Shown here: piece by piece, positions 25,156-37,412 of the stretch
Numbering within the stretch: position 1 is the first letter of the stretch
Layout of the letters: each line of letters opens with the position of its first letter
Source: Sipunculus nudus
Taxonomy: Eukaryota; Annelida; Sipuncula; Golfingiida; Sipunculidae
Reading direction: 5' to 3'
Assembly (NCBI GenBank): GCA_026874595.1
Contig: CM049318.1
Coordinates: forward strand, 46,914,456 to 46,978,455
DNA: 64,000 nucleotides
The notes under the pieces: model-generated
The model's database searches: none
The model's input: only the letters and a program-made list of their open reading frames with translations
What the model was told of the DNA's origin: nothing
Translations under genes and position numbers: made by a program

Positions 25156-25869
25156 TTTCTATCTTTACATGAACTCATTTTAATATACTTATTTATTTTA
25201 AATGGGACTTCTGATTTTTTTTAGAATATGATTTTATATGTGAATGCTCATAGAAACACATGAACTGTTGCACCTACAAATGAAATAATAATATAATAAT
25301 AATAATCAATTAGATCAGTTATAATCCTTTAATAATAAAACACTTAACCATTTTTTAAAGTACTTGATTATTTTTAAGTATAAATGTGACAAGTACATGC
25401 ATGTACAAAGCATGTACTAAAGATTTAGAACAAATATACCAATTACACAAACATCAGATCACTCCTGAGATACCTGAGGTTACATGTTGGCCCGCTTGTG
25501 AACACAAGTCATGCATACTACGCCACTGATATGACACATTTATTAATGTGAGAAGGATTAATATTGTATGTTCTTCTTGTAATAAAACATGTGATATGCT
25601 TTTTAAACATAATATCACACAAAAAAAAAAGAAAATAATAAATACATGTCATTACTAGAATCTGTGTATGGGCGTAATAGGGCTTGTGTTCTACCATGGC
25701 AGCATTGGTTGATATACTTACCAGTATCTTGTTTATCATCCCCAGTGAGTTTCAGGTGACTGAAAAACTTGTACCCAATAATAGGACGAACCCCCACTAA
25801 GCCCTCCAAAATTTGGGAACCAATTTGTAGTCCTATACACGAGTAAATACAGTAATTGCACTGATGTCC

Positions 25870-26288
25870 ACTACACAAAAGTGATTACAGGTTGTGCCAT
25901 CAGTCATGTGTATGACAAATCCATCAAAGATGTACGGATGTACAGATTTAAGGCCTATAAGTTAAACCTCTCCTGAGGTACATGAATGAACACTACATAA
26001 AATGACTCTAGGTGTCACCACCAGGCTTGTGTACAAGAAAACCATCAAAGATGTATGGACATGAAAATTTTCATGCCTATTGGTTAAATCACTCAAGAGA
26101 TGTGTGCATGCATGTATGCTATAAAAATAAAATTGTAGGTGGCACCACCAGTCTTGTACACAAGTAAGCTATCCAAGATGTATGGACATGCAAAATTTCA
26201 GGCCAATACATCAAACATCTCATGAAATATGGGTATGGATGGACTCAATGAAAAAAAAGATCAACGGTGGCATCATCAGTTTGGTGTT
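25870..26288. repeat. Tandem units of family A core (~125-130 bp)
   Basis: Palindrome-type sites lie near 25893 (decayed), 26012, 26138 and 26266 (GGTGGCATCATC). Each is followed by 'cttgtgtacaagaaa' and 'gatgtatggacatgcaaaatttc'. There is a single unit type here, without the clear 129/149 alternation. Confidence 0.7.
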
Positions 26289-26311
26289 AAAAAAAAAAAA
26301 AAAAAAAAAAA
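26289..26311. repeat. Homopolymer A23
   Basis: A run of 23 A separates a family A tandem unit from the LINE ORF1 segment. It could be a retroposon tail belonging to something on its left, or an expanded A-rich target. Confidence 0.9.
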
Positions 26312-26553
26312 GCAGCCGTGTACTAGCTTTCAACCCATACAGTTTGACATGTTTAAAGTGTTTGCACGTCTATTGCCAGTTCATACTGAGTGTTCTTACA
26401 CTTAAGCTATGGATACAGGATATTTAGTGAGTGGGGTTTCGCCTGATATACTAAACAACAGAGTTCTGAGATATACCTGCTACAGACTACATTTCCTGGA
26501 ATTACCTTTGACACAACAGCTTCAACTAGAGACAAGTATATGTCTACTCCAGT
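26312..26553. other. Probable 5' leader of the LINE ORF1 segment
   Basis: This is unmatched sequence between the A23 tract and the ORF1 start. It contains an alternative upstream ATG near 26541 in another frame. I cannot define a LINE promoter or a 5' boundary. Confidence 0.3.
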
Positions 26554-27825
26554 ATGCCAGAAGCCGGAAATAAACTACAGAATCTCCAAATATGGAAAAC
26601 TACTGAGGAGTTCAAGCATGTGAATGACATCATTGCGACAACTCACAGACCAAAGTGCCGTCTTAAAAAAGTTAAGAAATTAGAATATCCAGTGGTAGTT
26701 AAAGGCATACCAGTGGAAACTACAGAAGCTCAGCTAATAGAACAGCTACGCCCGGCTCCCATAACAGCGATTCGTTTGAAAACTCGTCAAGGAACACCAA
26801 CAATGAGAGTAAAGATTATTTACCTGGACCAAGTGACCACAAGGCAAACACTTGAAAACAACGTACGCATTGGACCGTAATGCTTCACAACAGAGCCATA
26901 CAGAACCATTGAAGTCACCTTTTGTGGCCGATGCTGAGAGTGGGGGCACCCCAGGCGCAGCTGCCACAACAAAGCCAAGTGTTACAGATGTGCAAGTCCA
27001 AACCACCTCACCAAACAATGCTCAGTACAAACACCAACTTGTGGAAATTGTAAAGGCCCACATTCTTCAGCCTACAGAGGATGCACCTACTATCCCCAGT
27101 ACAAGAGAAAGCACATAACAACACCAAGTGACGTCATTGTGACTACACCACCTAGACAACAAATGCACACTCCTATGGATACTGAACCTACAAGCCAAGC
27201 CACCTACCAAGAAAAACCACCGTTGAACTCCTGCAGTATAGAGGAGCAAACCTTGAAAACTACAATTACCAAGAATATTACAACTCAAACTCCCAAGTCA
27301 GCTACAGAACAAAGCGAAGCGTCCAAAACGAAACAACAGATGAAAACTGCAGAGACTCAAACTGAACCTGCTCAGGTTAACACAGGCACCCAGACTGAAA
27401 TGCCACCTGAACCAATGGAAGAATAAGTACAACCACTTACCAAGTACAGCCCAGAGAAGATAGATCAAGCAACAAACACCACTGCCAAGCAAACCGGATA
27501 TCCACCCATGATACCGGATTATCTTATCGCACAGCTGAGTGAAGAACAAGTTGAAAATATCTTCCAGATGGTATATCAAAACCTTAAAGATGCCCTGAAA
27601 GAAATTACATTCCCCCGGTCAACTCCAGAACAAGACCAAACAGCTGCACCTGAAGAACTAAGAAAGTCAACCAAGCCAAAACAACAGCCAGCAGCAACAG
27701 CCAAGTCAACTACAGTCAAGCCCAAGAAGAAAGCGGAAACTGAAGAAGAAGAATTTCAAGTACAAAAGTCCAAAAAGAAGAAACCGAAGTTCAAGAAATT
27801 CGACCCAAATGACTACAAACTGTAA
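26554..27825 (+). pseudogene. Non-LTR retrotransposon ORF1 (gag-like, zinc-knuckle) pseudogene
   Basis: A single reading frame runs from ATG 26554 to TAA 27825 (423 codons), broken by three in-frame stops (26878, 26935, 27424) but by no frameshift. Residues ~35-110 have the KLEYPVVVKGIPVE...RVKIIYLD pattern of an RRM/PRE_C2HC-like fold. Next come zinc knuckles: a first one whose glutamine-like position is now a stop (CGRC*EWGH), then CYRCASPNHLTKQC (CX2CX4HX4C) and CGNCKGPHSSAYRGC (CX2CX3HX6C). That order is typical of ORF1 of Jockey/I-group LINEs. The C-terminal half is low-complexity (T, Q, K, E) and ends in a lysine-rich tail. ORF1 binds retrotransposon RNA. No ORF2 follows; a family A element begins 41 bp downstream. 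Confidence 0.85.
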
Positions 27826-27866
27826 ACAAAACAGAATCTCTCGAGTAAGAGTCTAAAACACAACAG

Positions 27867-30800
27867 AACAAGGCCTTCAGGCCTAATGCGAACCTGTGCA
27901 TTGGGAAATACAGCAAGTATAATGCTTCAATGCTGGACCATTACTTTTCATGTATATGAACAATGCAAGTATTAAACATTTTGAATAAGAAACAATTTCA
28001 CCAACATCACTGCTGAAATTCTGGCATGGGTGTCACAACACAAAAACGATTGTAGCTGGCACCACCAGTCTTGTATACAATGAAGCTATCAGAGATATAC
28101 ACATATGCCAATTTTCAGACAGATATATCAAACCCCTCCTGAGAAATAAGCAGGCCAGGACACACATTGTGCAAAAATTATTGTAGGTGGCGCCACCAGT
28201 CTTGTATACGACAAAGCTATTTGATATGTATAAATTTGCCCAATTTCAGGCTGATATATCAAATTCCTCTGTAGAAATAAGCAGGCACATACACTCTGCA
28301 AAAGTCAATGTACGTGGCACCACCTGTCTTGTAAATGAGAATACCATCAAAGACGCATAGACAGGTCAAAATATCAGTCTAATACATCAAACTTCCCCAG
28401 AGTTTGATGCACTGGGCTGACAAGGCTTAGGTGAGTAAGGCAGTTGCCCCTGAGTGACCTGTGACAAATTGCTGCCTCAAGCTACTGCACTGAGTGATCT
28501 CTTGACCTGCACCTGGCTAGACTGAATGAACTTTTGACCTGTACCTGGCTGCACTGAGTGAACTCTTGACCTGTTGCATAATCTGACACAGGTTGCAGTC
28601 TGCCAAAGCTATAAATAGATTCTGGCTGAACTTTGGTGCTAAATATGATGCAGTGAGCAGTCAACCAAAGCTATAAATAGAATGCAGCTACTGCACTGAG
28701 TGAACTCTTGACCTATACCTGGCTGCACTTCTTCCAATCCTGGCACTGTGCCAAAACTATTTATAGAGCTGACATCATCTTGGCTAATGGCCAACATCAA
28801 GGCACTGGCAATCTGCCAATGGTAAACCAAGTGCTGCCATCTGAACACAAAAGTGGTCCCTACTTGAAATAACTTTGAAATTTATTTTCCCAATACGAAA
28901 GGCTTTTTAGCTGACTTTTTATAAAAAAAGAAATCAGGAATATATGTAAAATTATTACAGATGCATACTGAATGCAAAATTAAAATACAGATATATCTCA
29001 CTGATGGCAAATTCTTGAATTAAGTTGAGTAGGGATACCAATAATTTATAATCCATGTACAGTTGTCTTTATATAGCCACAGAGAGCTAAATATCCATGA
29101 TTGTAACATTGCCTGGTATGATGAATAACTTAAATCATAAATCTAAATTTTTTAAAAGCTTTTAAAAAACTTTCTTGTCAATATTAACCAAAGATAACCT
29201 GAAATCTAAATGTCTAGTGGCATGATGTAATAGATGCTGATAAACTGGTGCCAGGCTAGATGTAACAGCATCACACAGCTAACATATATGGTAAAATGAC
29301 TTAATTCAATCTCCATAATTCAGCCAAAAATTCATTCATGAGGAACCATTAATGACAATTATTATTAAGAATTATTTTAGGAATTATTCTTGTAAAATAT
29401 TTAACAAACTGGCTTCAGTGGCATCAGTCGAAAAACATTTCGCAGGTTTATAACTCATATAGGACGATACAGCAAACTGGCTAAGTTCAGCTTCCTGTAA
29501 CTCAGCCAAAAAGCACTGAACAAAACCCATTTGAACAAACTTGAATTATCAACATCTGAGGATAATTAATGTGTGTGATTTAATAATTTGGCCCAGTGGT
29601 TTTTGAGAAGAAGATCTTTGTAGCCACTGAGCTAAAAGGGCTGTTATGGCATATGACTAAATTCAGCTTCCCATAACTTAGCCAAAAGTCACTGAAAAGA
29701 GACCATTTGAACAAACTTCAGAAAGCACTACCCTAGGTTTTTTGTAGCCCTCAGTGTGATACAGGTACGGAGGACCCTGTACAAAAAAGGCCGATGCAGG
29801 TGGTGCCACCAATACCTCAATTTCAGATATGACCTATGTGACCAACATTGGCATAAAATTTGGTGATGATAGCTATAGACATTTCTGAGATTTAAATTTT
29901 AATATGTTTTTTTTGCACAGTTAACAAAGTTCAACCCTCTGAATCTCGGCCAAAAATCTCTGAACTGGAACCATTTGAACAAACTTGAGAAAGATTGTTC
30001 CAGGGATTATTTCTGTGAAATATTGGACAATTTTGCTGGACAGCTTTACATTGGACTGTCATTCTCCAAGAGTATACATTTAAAGAACTTATCGTTGTGA
30101 TAGTGGTGGTATCCAGGTACTGTTCACATTGTTTATTTTACTGTGTGATTGTATTGATTTGTTGTTATACCGCTGTTATACTGCTCAATTGTATTGATTT
30201 AGTGTATTGTAATGTTAGGGTTGTTTTAAGAATAAATTATAATTATTTGTTAACAAAAAAACCACTGACTTCTTTATTCATTCCCCTAGACATTTCACGC
30301 TGCCTAGTGTTACAGAATCTGTTTTTTTTATATCCATTACAAAATTTTGTGTTCATCACGCATAAGTGATCTGTTTATATTAGGTTCCGTAACAATATAT
30401 TTATATATATATATATATATATGCAACTGACATCACCAGTCTTGTTTGCAAGAAAGCTATTCAAGATGTATGAACATGCAAAATTTCAGGCTGACACGTC
30501 TAAGTACCATATCAGCCCTCTGACATTATGACCAGATTACTGGCTGTCAGAGTGCCTTTACATGTAGGTCTGAGGATTGCATAATAAGGCCCCATGAGGA
30601 TGCAAATATTTTTGTCATTTTTGACATCTCATTGCCTTTAAGTACATTTCTTATCTCTAAAACAACACCTACAATGTGTGTGAAATATTCTGTAATAACC
30701 CAATATATTTGTATATTGTTCTGCATGTATGGGAAATTTCAACCTGCCAACCAAGCATGGGCAAGTATGTCTCCTGTGGCATCTCTGATTGGTTTATTAT

Positions 30801-31163
30801 GTTTAAGGGAAGCCGTAACACTTTGTAGTTATGAAAACCTCAATTTCAAATAGGAACATGTGACCAACATTTGCTTTAAATTTAGTGATGCTAGCTCTAT
30901 TTCTGAATCTGTAATTGAAGTTAGCTTGCTATACCAAATGACTAGGCTCAGCTTCGAATAACCCAGCCAAAAAAATCACTGTCAGTTTTTTACCTTTTTC
31001 CTTGTAAAATGTAAGTTGATGCAATTGGTGTGAAAACAAGTTCAATTCAATAATGTTTGACATGTGACTGATTTTTTGCAAAAAATTTGGTGATGCTAGC
31101 TCCTTCCATTTTTGAGAGAGTATAGGTTACAGATGACGGCGTATGAAAGATGTGCTAAAAAAT
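27867..31163 (-). mobile_element. Family A Helentron-like element with internal insertion
   Basis: The left end is AACAAGGCCTTCAGGCCT then GCGAACCTGTGCA. The tandem units follow (sites at 28050, 28183 and 28310 region), then the 'gtgaactcttgacctg' block and the long right half. The right end is degenerate (GATGTGCTAAAAAATAA near 31150-31163). The hairpin loop here reads TT where other copies read TA. The copy shares the 'ccaaaactatttatagagctgacatc' block with 4912 and 37232 but lacks their family C insert. Confidence 0.65.
30046..30420. other. Foreign ~0.37-kb segment inside family A, possible solo LTR
   Basis: The A body breaks off after 'ttttgctggacagctt', and tandem-unit sequence starts again at 'atgcaactgacatcaccag'. 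Between them, 30057-30394 begins TGTC and ends AACA, holds AATAAA at 30231 and a T-rich 3' part. That is loosely LTR-like, but there is no target duplication, no primer site and no sister copy. A (TA)n run at 30402-30422 adjoins it. Confidence 0.35.
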
Positions 31164-31773
31164 AAATATATATGTACTTGTTATTAATAAATGTTATATT
31201 CCAAAAAATTTTCGGAGTAAACCCTTACATTTCTATAATACCTTTTATAAAATTGTCTTTAATGATTCTGATTCATAAAAATAAACAATTGAAATGTTTA
31301 AAAAAATGTATCAGCATTTAGGCAGTGATTAGGATAAAGTTATGGAAACTTCCACTCCATCAGCCCTGGAGTGCTTCAGCCTCTCGCCAGCTGGCACACA
31401 ATGAAACACTGCCTGCCAAACAATGGCAAAACCTAGCTTATATTATATTGTACCTACAACAGCCTGAACATGTACCAACTGATTCTTGTGATACCTAGTC
31501 TTGCATACATGACATCTCTCCATGAATTCAAGTTGACAAGGTTAATGCTGACATAGATAAGCGGACCTTACCTGTCAGGTTAATCACCTTATTCAACCAT
31601 TTATGATTATGATGTCTGCTTATAACTTGCACAGGCATGATTTCCCTGTACAAGGGTCGAAATGTAACTTTCCATCTTAATTTCCTGTGGGAAAGCCATT
31701 ATGAGCTCGGGAAATCTATATGAATACCTTACTTCCCAATCCAGGAAATTCCTGAAATTGGCCAGGAAATCCA
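31164..31773. other. Unassigned DNA, no supported gene
   Basis: There are no repeat-family motifs and no long frame. The last part (31640-31773) has 'ggaaagccattatgagc' and 'aggaaattcctgaaattgg', a weakly inverted arrangement beside the satellite. Confidence 0.4.
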
Positions 31774-31840
31774 AAGAGCTGAGAGGTGACTTTCCCTGTA
31801 TAGTACTAACATTTGAGAAGGTGAGATATTTTACACAAAG

Positions 31841-34001
31841 CTAACATAATATTATAGACCCATATTACTGATATTAAAAACATAATATTATAGACCCATA
31901 TTACTGATGTTACCAACATAATATTATAGACCCATATTACTGATGTTACCAACATAATATTATAGACCCATATTACTGATATTACCAACATAATATTATA
32001 GACCCATATTACTGATTAAACCAACATAATATTATAGACCCATATTACTGATGTTACCAACATAATATTTTAGACCCATATTACTGATATTACCAACATA
32101 ATATTATAGACCCATATTACTGATTAAAAAGCTAACATTATATTATAGATCCATATTACTGATATTTCCAACATACTTTTATAGAACCATATTACTGATA
32201 TTACCAACAAAAGAGCTGTGAGGTGACTTTCCCTGTGTAGTACTAATATTTGAGAAGCTGAGACATTTTACACAAAACTAACATAATATTATAGACCCAT
32301 TTACTTGATATTACCAACATAATTTTATAGACCAGTATTACTGATATTACCAACATAATATTATAGACCTATATTACTGATGTTACCAACATAATATTAT
32401 AGACCAGTATTACTGATATTACCAACATAATATTATAGACCCATATTACTGATGTTACCAACATAATATTATAGACCCATATTACTGATATTACCAACAT
32501 AATATTATAGACCCATATTACTGATTAAACCAACATAATATTATAGACCCAAATTACTGATATTACCAACATAATATTATAGACCCATATTACTGATGTT
32601 ACCAACATTATATTATAGACCCATATTACTGATTAAACCAACATAATATTATAGACCCATATTACTGATGTTACCAACATTATATTATAGACTTATATTA
32701 ATGATATTACCAACATTATATTATAGACCCAAATTACTGATATTACCAACATTATATTATAGACCCATATTACTGATGTTACCAACATAATATTATAGAC
32801 TTATATTAATGATATTACCAACATTATATTATAGACCCAAATTACTGATATTACCAACATTATATTATAGACCCAAATTACTGATATTACCAACATTATA
32901 TTATAGACCCATATTACTGATGTTACCAACATAATATTATAGACTTATATTAATGATATTACCAACATTATATTATAGACCCAAATTACTGATATTACCA
33001 ACATTATATTATAGACCCATATTACTGATGTTACCAACATAATATTATAGACTTATATTAATGATATTACCAACATTATATTATAGACCCAAATTACTGA
33101 TATTACCAACATTATATTATAGACCCATATTACTGATGTTACCAACATAATATAATAGACTTATATTACTGATATTACCGACATTATATTATAGACCCAA
33201 ATTACTGATATTACCAAGATTATATTATAGACCCATATTACTGATGTTACCAACATAATATTATAGACTTATATTAATGATATTACCAACATTATATTAT
33301 AGACCCAAATTACTGATATTACCAACATTATATTATAGACCCATATTACTGATGTTACCAACATAATATTATAGACTTATATTAATGATATTACCAACAT
33401 TATATTATAGACCCAAATTACTGATATTACCAACATTATATTATAGACCCATATTACTGATGTTACCAACATAATATTATAGACTTATATTAATGATATT
33501 ACCAACATTATATTATAGACCCAAATTACTCATATTACCAACATTATATTATAGACCCATATTACTGATGTTACCAACATAATATTATAGACTTATATTA
33601 ATGATATTACCAACATTATATTATAGACCCAAATTACTGATATTACCAACATTATATTATAGACCCATATTACTGATATTACCAACATTATATTATAGAC
33701 CCAAATTACTGATATTACCAACATTATATTATAGACCCATATTACTGATGTTACCAACATAATATTATAGACTTATATTAATGATATCACCAACATTATA
33801 TTATAGACCCAAATTACTGATATTACCAACATTATATTATAGACCCATATTACTGATATTACCAACATTATATTATAGACCCAAATTACTGATATTACCA
33901 ACATTATATTATAGACCCATATTACTGATATTACCAAAATTATATTATAGACCCATATTACTGATATTACCAACATTATATTATAGACCCATATTACTGA
34001 C
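31841..34001. repeat. 36-bp satellite array with 108-bp higher-order units
   Basis: About 60 copies of a 36-bp unit (ATAATATTATAGACCCATAT then TACTGATGTTACCAAC). In the right half three variants are ordered as a trimer (…CCCAAATTAC…, …CCCATATTAC…, …CTTATATTAA…). The third variant starts at 32941, 33049, 33157, 33265, 33373, 33481 and 33589, exactly 108 bp apart. Because 36 is a multiple of 3, frames stay open on both strands and give false 60-100 codon ORFs. Confidence 0.95.
32205..32290. repeat. Duplicated satellite-flank sequence inside the 36-bp array
   Basis: The sequence 'aaagagctgtgaggtgactttccctgtgtagtac' through 'attttacacaaaactaacataatat' repeats 31772-31853 with few changes. The left flank plus the first ~12 units were therefore duplicated together. 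Confidence 0.85.
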
Positions 34002-34649
34002 GTACCAGAGGTTTAGGCTTTCCAACTGCCTGCACCACTTTGTACATGACAAATGGGGTGTCTTATTCTTTTATTTTTATATTCTGAACTTGTGAGGAGT
34101 TGACTGACAGTTTACACTTTCATGTGAATGGCAGGGAGATGCCCAGTAAGACACATGCCTGGGCATTCAGTTCCATTCCATTTTTTAAGGTGTAACGTTT
34201 TGCCACAGACAGTTGTTTAGAACTGTGCTTATAAACCAAGCAAAGAACAGTGTATGAGACTGATGTTTAGTGACGATCATCTGACTTACAAGGAGATATA
34301 TTATGTTTTTAGAGAATTCCTCTGGTCTCAAAACTATCAACCAAGTAAACCCTTGACCTTGTATAGGTATATGAGTAATGGACAGAAGCCATAACAGCAT
34401 TGACCTTGAGACTTTACACAAGCCAACTATTCCATTAGCTTAAATCCTGGTGAGGTTCGGAAATTTGGAAAGTTATCCAAATGATCATGAACTCTTGACT
34501 TACATGGTCAAAGGTCCAAGCATATGTGTCTGACATCAGCTACTTTTGTGCCAAAAGCTGACATAGCATACATTTTGCAAGAATTCAATGAATAATCATT
34601 CAATCATTTTTATCAGGGAAAGCTATTTTTGTACAGGGAAAGAAATATG
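34002..34649. other. Unassigned DNA, no supported gene
   Basis: There is no match to the repeat families and no convincing frame. It forms the right flank of the 36-bp satellite and ends at the first of two adjacent family B left ends. Confidence 0.4.
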
Positions 34650-34690
34650 AACTAGGGACCTATGGGTTTCGACGCTCAGCTGAATCTATT
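34650..34690 (-). mobile_element. Family B left end of an outer element
   Basis: AACTAGGGACCTATGGGTTT and GACGCTCAGCTGA form a complete, mutated family B left end. A second left end starts at 34691, so another B element landed 41 bp inside this one. The outer body probably continues at 37107 and ends at 42482. Confidence 0.6.
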
Positions 34691-37106
34691 AACAAGTGAC
34701 CCATGGGTCATGACGTTTAGCTGCCAAGCATGACCTGTGACATCATGGACTGAGATTCACAACTTCCAGTCAAATTGTTGAAAATTTTCTTTGACAACAG
34801 AAATATATTTCACCTATGTCAGGTTAAAATAGAGTGAATTGATGGTCTGAGGAAAATGCATGATTGTTAAGCTATCAGGAACTATTCCAACAGCTTGCTT
34901 GAAACCTGTCAGTCTCAAAGTAACACCACAAAAGGCAAATATAAGATCAAAATATATAGCAAAAATCAAGGAAATACATGCAAGAATTATTGAGAAACAG
35001 GTGCTTCTGTATGAATTTTTATTCAATACAAGCTAACTGTACTGCACTTTTATAAATGATGGTAATATTTATTCAGAAATATTTGACCCAATCCTTTACA
35101 AGATTACATAAATATACATCCAACTGCATTTACTTTAACTGTTCTTGAGATAATATGATCAAAAGGAATTAAAAGATGGTTGCCTGGTGGCCATATTGGA
35201 CTTCTGACAAGTCTGAAATCAGACAACAAACATTCTCTAAATCGGACCAAACATTAAAGAAAAATTACTGAAACTGCACTGAAGAAAGAATTTCTAAGGT
35301 GGCTAACTGGAAGACATAATGGATTTCTGACAAGTATGACATTTGATATCCCACATTCTCCAATAAAAGACCAAACTTGGGGCAAATTATCCAGTAATGA
35401 ATGCCCAAAATAATTCAAAAGGCATGTCCAGGCCCTCATATCAGATTTATAGATATGCAATTGTAAAAAGTGTAAGTCCAATATTTTTTATTATCACTCT
35501 GCTTTTCAATGGGGTCAGCAGGGTAGGTAAACTGCCAAACCTGAAAGAAAAGAAATGCAGAAAGCATGACTAAGAGTCTTGAAATAAAACAAAAAGCCAT
35601 CCTAAATCAAGGTACACATCCACATATTATGAGAACAAACACTTGCTTTTATATGTGGTGATATATATTAAAATATTCAGATATCTAGGAAACTAAGTTT
35701 ATTGCTAGGATTCCATAAAATAAACTGCAAAATGTTCCCATCATCTTATAAATCAGTAGCTAAACCTTAATACTTTACTCTCATAGTCTTAATGCCTGGC
35801 TGAAGCATTCTGACAACAGTGTTTTTGTTATGAAGTAACGAGGTACTTATCACTGAGCCTTATCACTTAATAGGCTGATACAAAAGGGAGTCATATGTCA
35901 CCAGTGTCAGTCACAATTACAGCCACACAGGGAGATGTACCAGCTGGAGTTGGATGGTTATATATACAAGAAAAATAGAGATGGTCTATAAAATAAGTAA
36001 TGGTGAACATCCCTGACCTATGACCTTGGCCTTTTGCCCATATATCGACTGGATTCTTTCTAAATGATGGGTAACTACTAACCACTTAAATCTGGTGTAA
36101 TTACTTGGCAACCAATGGGTGAATAACTTTGACCTGCAACCTTTAACCTGCTGACCAGCTGACCCAAAAATCAATAAGTTATTTATTCAAGCAAAAAGAC
36201 CCATAAATATGAAGTTTGAGTTAAACTGAGTGATGCATAGATGTGGCATATGTGAAAGACTGAAGGTTTGGGTTGAACAGTTACACTTGAAATATGCTCA
36301 CAAGCATTTAGAACAATTAAACATTGTGACCTTGACCTTTGACTTTTTGACCTCAACATCAATGGGCTTCTTCCCTTATTGGTAGGTAAGCCATATATGA
36401 CAGATGGAAGGTACAGATTGAAAAGTTTGCCTGAAAATGACTCCACACAAGAAGTGGGTGCTGTGAACTTGACCTTTGACCTCAAAATCAACAGGTCTTT
36501 TCCCCTGTTGGCAGAGAAGCGATATTAATGCTGGAAGGTTTGGAATGAAAAGTCTAGCTTGAAATGTGTCCACAACCTTTTCAAAGAAGTGGATCCTGTG
36601 ACCCTGACCTTTGACCTTGTGACCTCAAAATCTTTAGGATTCTTCTCCAACTTAGTAGGTGAGCTATATGTGAAAAATCAAAGAATTGGGATGAAAGGGT
36701 TGGCTTAAAATGCATCCACAGGCTTTTCAAAGAAGAGGCTCCTGTGACCTTGACCTTTGACCTTTTGACCTCAAAAAAATTATGGTACTTCCCCTGTTGG
36801 TAGGTGAGCTGTATGTGAAAGATGGAATGTTTGGGATGAAAATTTTGTCTCAAAGAGTTATTTCTGGGGGGTGCAAACACACCCCATAACTTCGAGAATA
36901 TAGGTCACAGTGACCTAATTTAAGGTTTGCAAGGAGATTTTTTTATAACCTCTAAGACTGCATAGGGTTCATGGCCCTAGCCCCTAAGGTTACGATTTGT
37001 GCCCTGCTAACGGACAGACGGCCAGCCGGACGGACAGACGGAAGGACGACGGACAAAGGCCCATCGCTATAGCCCAGCATGACTGAAAGTCAGCTGAGCT
37101 AAAAAT
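34691..37106 (-). mobile_element. Family B Helentron-like element, complete, nested
   Basis: The left end is AACAAGTGACCCATGGGTCA. The right end is GTCAGCTGAGCTAAAAA, preceded by a GGACGGACAGACGG-rich stretch at 37015-37050. The left 1.3 kb is not shared with other copies. It includes a loose ~130-bp duplication ('ggacttctgacaagtctgaaat' near 35200, 'ggatttctgacaagtatgacat' near 35320). The right part is the AGGTCA array and then a B-type tail. There is no transposase frame. Confidence 0.75.
35995..36800. repeat. Degenerate AGGTCA direct-repeat array
   Basis: TGACCTTTGACC-type cores lie near 36129 (decayed), 36333, 36473, 36610 and 36759, about 137-149 bp apart at the right. On the minus strand they read AGGTCAAAGGTCA. 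Half-unit phrases 'tgttggtaggtgagc' and 'atgaaaagtttg' match those at 14400-15350. Confidence 0.75.
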
Positions 37107-37231
37107 GATATTTTAAAAGAAATTATTCAGAATGACAGTCCTGTGACCTACACAAATGACCTTATGACCAAAAAATCTGAGATCTTATCATCGTTGGACT
37201 TGCAGCATTTAGATCATTGTAACAATCTTTA
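37107..37231 (-). mobile_element. Interior fragment of the outer family B element
   Basis: The phrases 'cctgtgacctacacaaatgaccttatgacc' continue an AGGTCA-type unit after the inner B element ends. The fragment is cut by the family A insertion at 37232. Confidence 0.45.
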
Positions 37232-37412
37232 AACAAGGCCTACAGGCCTAATGCGAACCTGTACAAAGAGATTACGCCAGGTATAATGCTTCAATGCTAG
37301 ACCATTACTTTTCAAGAACATGTGTAACATGTATATGAACAATGCAAGTACAAGAAACAATTAAACAAACATCACTGCTGCAATTCTGGCATGGGTGCAC
37401 ACAACACAAAAA

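Larger units (their letters stand above)
24481..26288 (-). mobile_element. Family A start, interrupted by a LINE and truncated
   Basis: The left end is AACAAGGCCTACAGGTCT followed by ATGCAAACCTA. There the family consensus breaks off and a LINE remnant follows. Family A resumes near 25385 with 'gtactaaagatttagaacaa' and 'accaattacacaaacatca', then palindrome-bearing units to about 26280. No right end was found. The sequence runs into a poly-A tract. Confidence 0.6.

Noticed and set aside
26182-26427. 81-codon frame across the A23 tract
   Set aside because: It translates a family A tandem unit and the poly-A run into polylysine, which is not a plausible gene.
30057-30394. Solo LTR as a firm feature
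   Set aside because: The ends and AATAAA fit loosely, but there is no target-site duplication and no second copy in the window. Reported only as a low-confidence possibility.
31841-34001. CRISPR-like regular repeats
   Set aside because: Repeats are contiguous without unique spacers, the units vary gradually, and the context is eukaryotic.
33773-34095. 104-codon and 67-codon frames on opposite strands
   Set aside because: The 36-bp satellite unit is 12 codons long and happens to have stop-free frames on both strands. There is no start context and no domain.
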